A stretch of 9,076 nucleotides of DNA from Anammoximicrobium sp032229885. Its GTDB lineage: Bacteria; Planctomycetota; Planctomycetia; Pirellulales; Pirellulaceae. Position 1 is the stretch's first letter. Every line of letters starts with the position of its first letter. The notes beneath the pieces are model-generated. The model was not told the DNA's origin. It did no database searches and worked only from the letters and a program-made list of their open reading frames with translations. This document shows positions 5,413-9,076 of this stretch, piece by piece. The translations under genes and the position numbers were made by a program. The stretch spans positions 1 to 9,076 of the forward strand of contig JAVYAJ010000378.1 in NCBI GenBank assembly GCA_032229885.1. The letters are read 5' to 3'.

Positions 5413-7068
5413 CTACGGGCCGACGAGCTGGATCTCGGCCCAATAGGCGGCCTCCCACGCCCAGCCTGTGGGTTGATTCACCAGTTCGAGTCCGACGGTT
5501 TGCCCGGCCAGCGGGCCGAGATCGACGACGACTTCGCTCCAGCCGTCGGGCGCCGTCGTCTTGTCGATCGACCGCCGCAACAGTTGCTGGTCATTGGCGC
5601 GGACGATCAGATCCCAATCGCCGCGAGGATGACGCCCGACGACCAAACGCAGCTTTGTCGTCGCCCCGGCCGGGATCGTCACGCTCTTGCGCAGCACGCA
5701 TCCGGTCTGCGCGTCCAGCGGATGCGTGACCAAGACGTTCTTTTTCCCCAATTCCTCGGCTCGCAGACCCGGCTCCATATCCGGGCCACAGTTGGCGATG
5801 CGCCAGCCGGGCGCGAATCGTTCGACCGCGTCTTTCAGCAGGCTATCCGCGCTGGGAGCCGTGATCTGGGCGCGCTCGGCCTCAGTGAAGCGGCTATTGG
5901 CGATCGGGCCCGGCTTGAGCAGATCCTCGAACTTGCTGGGGATCGGCTTCTTGACCGGGATCACGAACACTTCGTCACCCGCGGCGTCCGTCTCGATGCG
6001 GCCTCCTTCGCGCGTCACGGCCTGCCGAGCCAGCTTTTCACAAACCGTCAACAGAGTCGGAAAATTGTAGGCCGTGTGGCTGAACACCCGCATCTGGTCC
6101 AATCGGCGATAGTACCGCTCAGGCAGTTTCGCGGCGCCCAACGCGGCGCCCAACACGCCGCCCGCGCTGGACGGATTGCAGTCCGAGTCCGAGCCGCAAC
6201 GACACGCAATGATGATCGTGCGGTCCGGGTCGCTGTTTCCGTACAACAGGCCCATCAACACGAACGCCCCTTCGAGCTTGACGTCCAGTGCGCTGACGTA
6301 GTATTCCTTGCCGCGGTACTTCTTGTCGACCTTGGCCCAACAGGCTTCCCAATCGGCCGGGTTCTCGCGGCGCCAGCCGAGCATGTCGCGGACCATCTCG
6401 GCGTAGCGGCACTCGGCGGGGATCGCCGCCAGGCCCGCGGCGATGATCTTGTCGATGTCCGTCTCGAAGAATGCCTCGGCGTACATCGCCCCCATGAACT
6501 GACCGGCGTACATGCCGTCGCCATAGTTCATCAGCCGGCCGAACTTCTCGCCGAGCGCGATCACCAGGTTCGGCATGCCCGGGGCGATCAGGCCCGCGTA
6601 ATCGGATTCGATCTGATAGTCGATCGCCCCCGCGCAGTTATGGAACTGGGGATGGCTCGAGTCGGGCGGGGCGATGCCGTTGCGGAGATTATTGCGGCCC
6701 GCCTTGTTGGCCACCCATAGCGGATAACCGCTGTTGGCAAAGTCGATCCCGGCTTGCCGCTGCGAGATCTCCAGCCCGTACTGTTCGAGCGAGCGGAGAA
6801 ACGTCATTTCCACGTACAGGTCGTCCTGACCGAAGGCGTCGTTGGCCAGCGTCTCGCGAAACGGCGGCATCTCGGCCTCGGGCATGATCTGACGATAGCG
6901 GAATTCGGTCGGGGCGCCCCACGACACGCCGATGATCTGTCCGATCCAGCCGCCCTTCATCTTGTCGCGGTACTCGCGAACCGGCAGACGGCGAAACTCC
7001 TGACCGAATGCCGATGGCAGCAATCCGATCAACACGGCAAAACTCGACAAAACGCACATCCGGATCAT
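5413..7068 (-). CDS. Secreted ADP-ribosylglycohydrolase-fold protein with C-terminal beta-sandwich domain
   Basis: This 551-residue protein combines a signal peptide (MIRMCVLSSFAVLIGLLPSAFG, likely cut before Gln23), an ADP-ribosylglycohydrolase-type all-helical domain (about 30-345) and a C-terminal domain (about 415-551). The last part has alternating strands (CVLRKSVTIPAGATTKLRLV, WSEVVVDLGPLAGQTVGLEL) like galactose-binding or NPCBM folds. The family fingerprint is visible in KMKGGWIGQIIGVSWGAPTE near the start. The first metal-site segment is GQDDLYVE (80-87) and the second GSDSDCNP (292-299) followed by AGGVLGA. Canonical members have TDDT and GxDxDT, so Thr is replaced by Leu/Cys at both sites while the Asp pairs remain. 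Export makes a role on intracellular ADP-ribosylated proteins unlikely. A secreted N- or O-glycosidase acting on external substrate is plausible but unproven. ATG 7068 was chosen over TTG 7074 because GGAGG lies seven bases upstream. Confidence 0.88.
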   Translation of the reverse strand: MIRMCVLSSFAVLIGLLPSAFGQEFRRLPVREYRDKMKGGWIGQIIGVSWGAPTEFRYRQIMPEAEMPPFRETLANDAFGQDDLYVEMTFLRSLEQYGLEISQRQAGIDFANSGYPLWVANKAGRNNLRNGIAPPDSSHPQFHNCAGAIDYQIESDYAGLIAPGMPNLVIALGEKFGRLMNYGDGMYAGQFMGAMYAEAFFETDIDKIIAAGLAAIPAECRYAEMVRDMLGWRRENPADWEACWAKVDKKYRGKEYYVSALDVKLEGAFVLMGLLYGNSDPDRTIIIACRCGSDSDCNPSSAGGVLGAALGAAKLPERYYRRLDQMRVFSHTAYNFPTLLTVCEKLARQAVTREGGRIETDAAGDEVFVIPVKKPIPSKFEDLLKPGPIANSRFTEAERAQITAPSADSLLKDAVERFAPGWRIANCGPDMEPGLRAEELGKKNVLVTHPLDAQTGCVLRKSVTIPAGATTKLRLVVGRHPRGDWDLIVRANDQQLLRRSIDKTTAPDGWSEVVVDLGPLAGQTVGLELVNQPTGWAWEAAYWAEIQLVGP

Positions 7069-7075
7069 GGGCAAA

Positions 7076-7080
7076 CCTCC
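7076..7080 (-). promoter_or_regulatory. Ribosome binding site fixing the start at ATG 7068
   Basis: On the minus strand GGAGG lies seven bases before ATG 7068 (MIRMCVLSS). The TTG at 7074 lies only one base after it and cannot be the start. Confidence 0.75.
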
Positions 7081-7104
7081 ATCGTCGTCTGTTGGTGATG
7101 GGAC

Positions 7105-7139
7105 GCGCTACGCGCCGCGGGACGGCAGCGCGATGCGCT
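7105..7139. repeat. Pair of short hairpins with TAC and GAT loops
   Basis: GCGC TAC GCGC (7105-7115) and AGCGC GAT GCGCT (7127-7139) are perfect short hairpins with three-base loops. The same two loop sequences recur in the hairpins about 210-330 bases to the right, which suggests one repeat family. They lie 25-60 bases upstream of the ADP-ribosylglycohydrolase-like gene's ribosome site. Confidence 0.5.
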
Positions 7140-7325
7140 CTTTCGAGCCGATTCACCGATTCATGGGACTTGGGCCAAGAGATCGTTTCGAATTGCAACG
7201 GCGGTCTCACGCCAAAGTCGCTCGAATGCGCCACTAATGGGTGGTCCATGCGAAACACTAGGGCCGCCAAGGTCACCAGGCTACGGGAATTCCGCACTAT
7301 GGCGAGTATGACAACGGCGATGGAC

Positions 7326-7447
7326 GGCCTACGACCAAAACGGTGAATATGGCCTACGGCCAAAATGTACGCTCACGGCGTCGCGACCTAGGGCGATGCC
7401 CTAGGCTACGGTGATCGATGGCCTACGGCCAAAGTGCACGGTCACGG
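7326..7447. repeat. REP-like cluster: repeated GGCCTACGGCC hairpins around a strong palindrome
   Basis: GGCC TAC GGCC occurs at 7351-7361 and 7421-7431, inside two 29-base copies (7350-7378 and 7419-7447) that agree at 26 positions. A degenerate third copy, GGCC TAC GACC, starts at 7326. Between the copies sits CCTAGGGC GAT GCCCTAGG (7387-7405), an 8-bp perfect stem with a three-base loop. Short clustered palindromes between genes are typical of REP-type repeats. Similar motifs seem familiar from other planctomycete intergenic regions, but I cannot check that here. Confidence 0.7.
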
Positions 7448-7482
7448 TATTCGGGACTGTCGCCCGCCACAGCGACTTGCAG

Positions 7483-7504
7483 CGGCTGGATTCTCGACTG
7501 CGGC
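7483..7504 (-). repeat. Partial copy of the leucine-rich-repeat gene's 3' end
   Basis: This 22-base segment matches 7556-7577, the last coding bases of the neighbouring gene, at 20 positions. On the minus strand it would encode PQSRIQP, against PHSKIQP at the true C-terminus. A 51-base insert holding the 10-bp tandem repeat separates the copies. It is either a duplicated relic or the original gene end displaced by a repeat insertion. Confidence 0.65.
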
Positions 7505-7506
7505 GT

Positions 7507-7536
7507 ATCCGCGTCCATCCGCGTCCATCCGTGGTT
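7507..7536. repeat. 10-bp tandem repeat ATCCGCGTCC
   Basis: Two exact units (7507-7516 and 7517-7526) are followed by a diverged third (ATCCGTGGTT, 7527-7536). This 'CGTCCATCCGTGGTT' style resembles a short repeat I associate with intergenic regions of several soil and aquatic phyla. It sits between the leucine-rich-repeat gene's stop and a partial duplicate of that gene's end. Confidence 0.75.
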
Positions 7537-7552
7537 CGAAAGCGACGGCTGT

Positions 7553-9025
7553 CTACGGCTGGATTTTCGAGTGCGGCAATGCTTTCCGCAGCCGATCGAG
7601 CCCGGCCGCCGAGATGCCCGTCTGGACGACGTCCAATTCTTTGAGCTGTGTGAACCGGGCAAGATGATCGATCGCGGCGTCAGTCAACGGCGCGCCGCGC
7701 AGTTCGAGCCGGCCGAGGTTGCGCAGCGCACTCAACTCGGCCAACCCGGCGTCGGTGATCTTTACGTCTCGCAAGATCAGGGTCCGCAACCCGCTCAGTT
7801 CACTCAACGTCTTCATGCTCGCGTCGGTCAGCGGCGTGCTCATCACGTTCAGCGCCGTCAGCGCGGGCAGTCGTTTCAGATGCGCCACGCCGTCGTCGGA
7901 CAGCGGCGTGCCGCCCAGGTCGAGCGACTCGAGTTCCGACATCGCCGCCAGGTGCGCCAGCCCGCTGCCGTTGATCGATAATCGTCGCAGGTCCAGCCGT
8001 CGCAGCCGCGTCAGTCCGGCCAGGTGGGCCAGGCCGGCGTCGGTGACCTGAAACGCCTGGGCCAACGACAGGTCTTCCAAGCCGGTCAGCCGTCCGACGA
8101 ACTCGAGTCCTGCATCGCTGATCGCCAGCGAATCTTTCACCGCCAACGTGCGCAGTTGACTCAGGGCCGACAGATACTCGAGCCCTTGGTCGCTGACGCC
8201 GCGGCTGCGAACGCGCAGCGCCTCGAGCCGTTTCATTTCCGCGATCAGTTCCAGTCCGCCGTCGCCGATCAGGTCGCTGCCCTCGAGATCCAGCGTACGG
8301 AGGTTCTCTAGTTGAGCCAGCGCGTACAGGCCGCCGTCACTGAGATAGCTGTCGGTCAGCACCAGATCCTCGAGCTGCGGCAGATCCTTGAAATAGCCCG
8401 CCGCCGCATCGGTCATCCGCGTCAGACGATGCAACCGCAACGAACGGAGAAGTGGCAGCCGCGTAAGTGCGCGGACGCCCGCGTCACTGACGCCCACGGT
8501 ATCGAGCGTCAGCGACGTCAGCGCGACGAGCCGCGCGATCGTGGGCATCGAGGCGTCGGTGATCCCGGCGCCTTTGAGCGCCAGTCGCCGTAGGTGCGGC
8601 GCATCGCCAAGCAGTTCCACGTCGGCGTCCGTAAGGCTGGCGGCGAGTAGATCGACGCCGATCAGCCGCCGCTGGTCGTCGAGCTCGACCTGCCCGCCCC
8701 ACTGCCGGATGCGTTGCACCAGCGGGTCGGCGTCCGGCATGTCGGCCGGGCCCGTGGCATCGCGTTGGCCGCTTGCGATGCCACCGCCGCTCGCGCTGCT
8801 CGCGTCGGCTGAGTCGCCCGCGGATGGCTTGGCCAGACGCTCTTCGGATGGCTGGCCCACCGCCGGCGCAGCGCGGCTCGCGTCGTCGTTCACCGCCGTT
8901 CGTGACGCAGCGGCCTCGGGGCGCGCCGTCGGCGAGCAGCCAGACAATCCGATCGCGATGGCGGCGCTGGCGGCGGCGATCACGGCCGCAGAGTTCCGGA
9001 ACCAGTTTCTGTAGCACAGGCTCAT
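7553..9025 (-). CDS. Leucine-rich-repeat lipoprotein
   Basis: This is a 490-residue predicted lipoprotein that displays a leucine-rich-repeat solenoid, probably for protein binding at the membrane or cell surface. The signal peptide has a basic n-region (YRNWFRN), a long Ala/Ile core and a lipobox LSGC ending at Cys30. A low-complexity Ala/Ser/Asp-rich linker spans about 31-95. Residues about 105-490 contain some 15 consecutive repeats of 24-25 residues. Their pattern is LxxLxLxxxxITDAGLxxLxxLxx (for example LRTLILRDVKITDAGLAELS), the bacterial subtype common in planctomycetes. A short cap follows (KALPHSKIQP). No kinase or enzyme domain is attached. ATG 9025 was chosen because GAGGAG lies nine bases upstream and the lipobox then falls at the right place. 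The open frame continues upstream only because a 15-bp tandem repeat keeps it open. The partner is unknown. Confidence 0.92.
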   Translation of the reverse strand: MSLCYRNWFRNSAAVIAAASAAIAIGLSGCSPTARPEAAASRTAVNDDASRAAPAVGQPSEERLAKPSAGDSADASSASGGGIASGQRDATGPADMPDADPLVQRIRQWGGQVELDDQRRLIGVDLLAASLTDADVELLGDAPHLRRLALKGAGITDASMPTIARLVALTSLTLDTVGVSDAGVRALTRLPLLRSLRLHRLTRMTDAAAGYFKDLPQLEDLVLTDSYLSDGGLYALAQLENLRTLDLEGSDLIGDGGLELIAEMKRLEALRVRSRGVSDQGLEYLSALSQLRTLAVKDSLAISDAGLEFVGRLTGLEDLSLAQAFQVTDAGLAHLAGLTRLRRLDLRRLSINGSGLAHLAAMSELESLDLGGTPLSDDGVAHLKRLPALTALNVMSTPLTDASMKTLSELSGLRTLILRDVKITDAGLAELSALRNLGRLELRGAPLTDAAIDHLARFTQLKELDVVQTGISAAGLDRLRKALPHSKIQP

Positions 9026-9034
9026 GCAGCCAGA

Positions 9035-9040
9035 CTCCTC
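9035..9040 (-). promoter_or_regulatory. Ribosome binding site fixing the lipoprotein start at ATG 9025
   Basis: On the minus strand GAGGAG lies nine bases before ATG 9025. It directly abuts the 15-bp tandem repeat, whose units end in GAGAG and offer weaker similar sites. Confidence 0.7.
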
Positions 9041-9076
9041 TCGCTCACACACCTCTCGCTCACACACCACTCGCTC
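9038..9076. repeat. 15-bp tandem repeat in the leader of the lipoprotein gene, cut by the window edge
   Basis: On the minus strand the unit GTGTGTGAGCGAGAG occurs twice exactly (9038-9052 and 9053-9067). A third partial unit (9068-9076) reaches the window's end. The array begins immediately upstream of the ribosome site. A 15-base period keeps the reading frame and would encode VCERE pentapeptides, but these precede the signal peptide and are unlikely to be translated as part of it. Copy number may vary between strains. Confidence 0.85.

Larger units (their letters stand above)
7081..7552. other. Repeat-rich spacer between two minus-strand genes
   Basis: I see no gene in these 472 bases. Small open frames exist on both strands but consist of repeats. 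It contains six short inverted repeats with TAC or GAT loops (7105-7440), a 29-base direct repeat in two copies, a 10-base tandem repeat (7507-7536) and a partial copy of the adjacent gene's 3' end (7483-7504). The promoter for the ADP-ribosylglycohydrolase-like gene must lie in or beyond it, but no clear -35/-10 pair stands out. Confidence 0.65.

Noticed and set aside
5473..6720. A 415-codon plus-strand open frame opposite the ADP-ribosylglycohydrolase-like gene
   Set aside because: It is an antisense shadow: its product is rich in Arg, His, Asp and Gln without domain signs, and the minus-strand frame has a clear family match, signal peptide and ribosome site.
7531..7541. GGTTCGAA resembling a tRNA T-loop
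   Set aside because: No acceptor, D or anticodon stems can be formed around it.

Overview
The window looks like a piece of a GC-rich planctomycete chromosome, most likely of the Pirellulales type. This is inferred from gene content, not from a marker gene. It holds a Tat-exported Gfo/Idh/MocA oxidoreductase with the family's usual C-terminus, a secreted ADP-ribosylglycohydrolase-fold protein, a lipoprotein built of 24-25-residue leucine-rich repeats, and a secreted glycoside-hydrolase-like protein with a C-terminal beta domain. Intergenic spaces are long and full of repeats and dead insertion sequences. I see no rRNA, tRNA, CRISPR array or recognisable defence system.

Layout from left to right. 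(1) 48-928: a broken IS630-family transposase on the minus strand. It has a +1-type frameshift near 814 and is cut off before its third catalytic acid by a perfect 27-bp palindrome. (2) 941-1426: no gene; short hairpins and one possible promoter. (3) 1427-2953 (+): a secreted glycoside-hydrolase-like protein whose 5' end looks frameshifted within the signal peptide. (4) 2983-3504: the decayed 3' end of an IS1182-family element on the minus strand. (5) 3783-5135 (+): the Tat-exported Gfo/Idh/MocA oxidoreductase. (6) 5136-5412: a space between convergent genes with overlapping alternative hairpins, one a likely terminator. (7) 5413-7068 (-): the secreted ADP-ribosylglycohydrolase-fold protein with a C-terminal beta-sandwich. 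(8) 7081-7552: a repeat-rich spacer with three-base-loop hairpins, a 29-bp direct repeat, a 10-bp tandem repeat and a partial copy of the neighbouring gene's 3' end. (9) 7553-9025 (-): the leucine-rich-repeat lipoprotein, preceded by a 15-bp tandem repeat that runs off the right edge.

The intact genes do not form an operon: each has its own spacer and ribosome binding site, and orientations alternate. They share a theme, since all four products are predicted to leave the cytoplasm and three resemble enzymes acting on sugars or sugar-like substrates. This fits a saprophytic, polysaccharide-degrading planctomycete, but a joint pathway is only inference. I found no convincing new multi-gene system. 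The parts most worth a second look are the repeat-rich spacer at 7085-7577, the palindrome that truncates the IS630 transposase, and the altered metal-site motifs of the secreted ADP-ribosylglycohydrolase-like protein.
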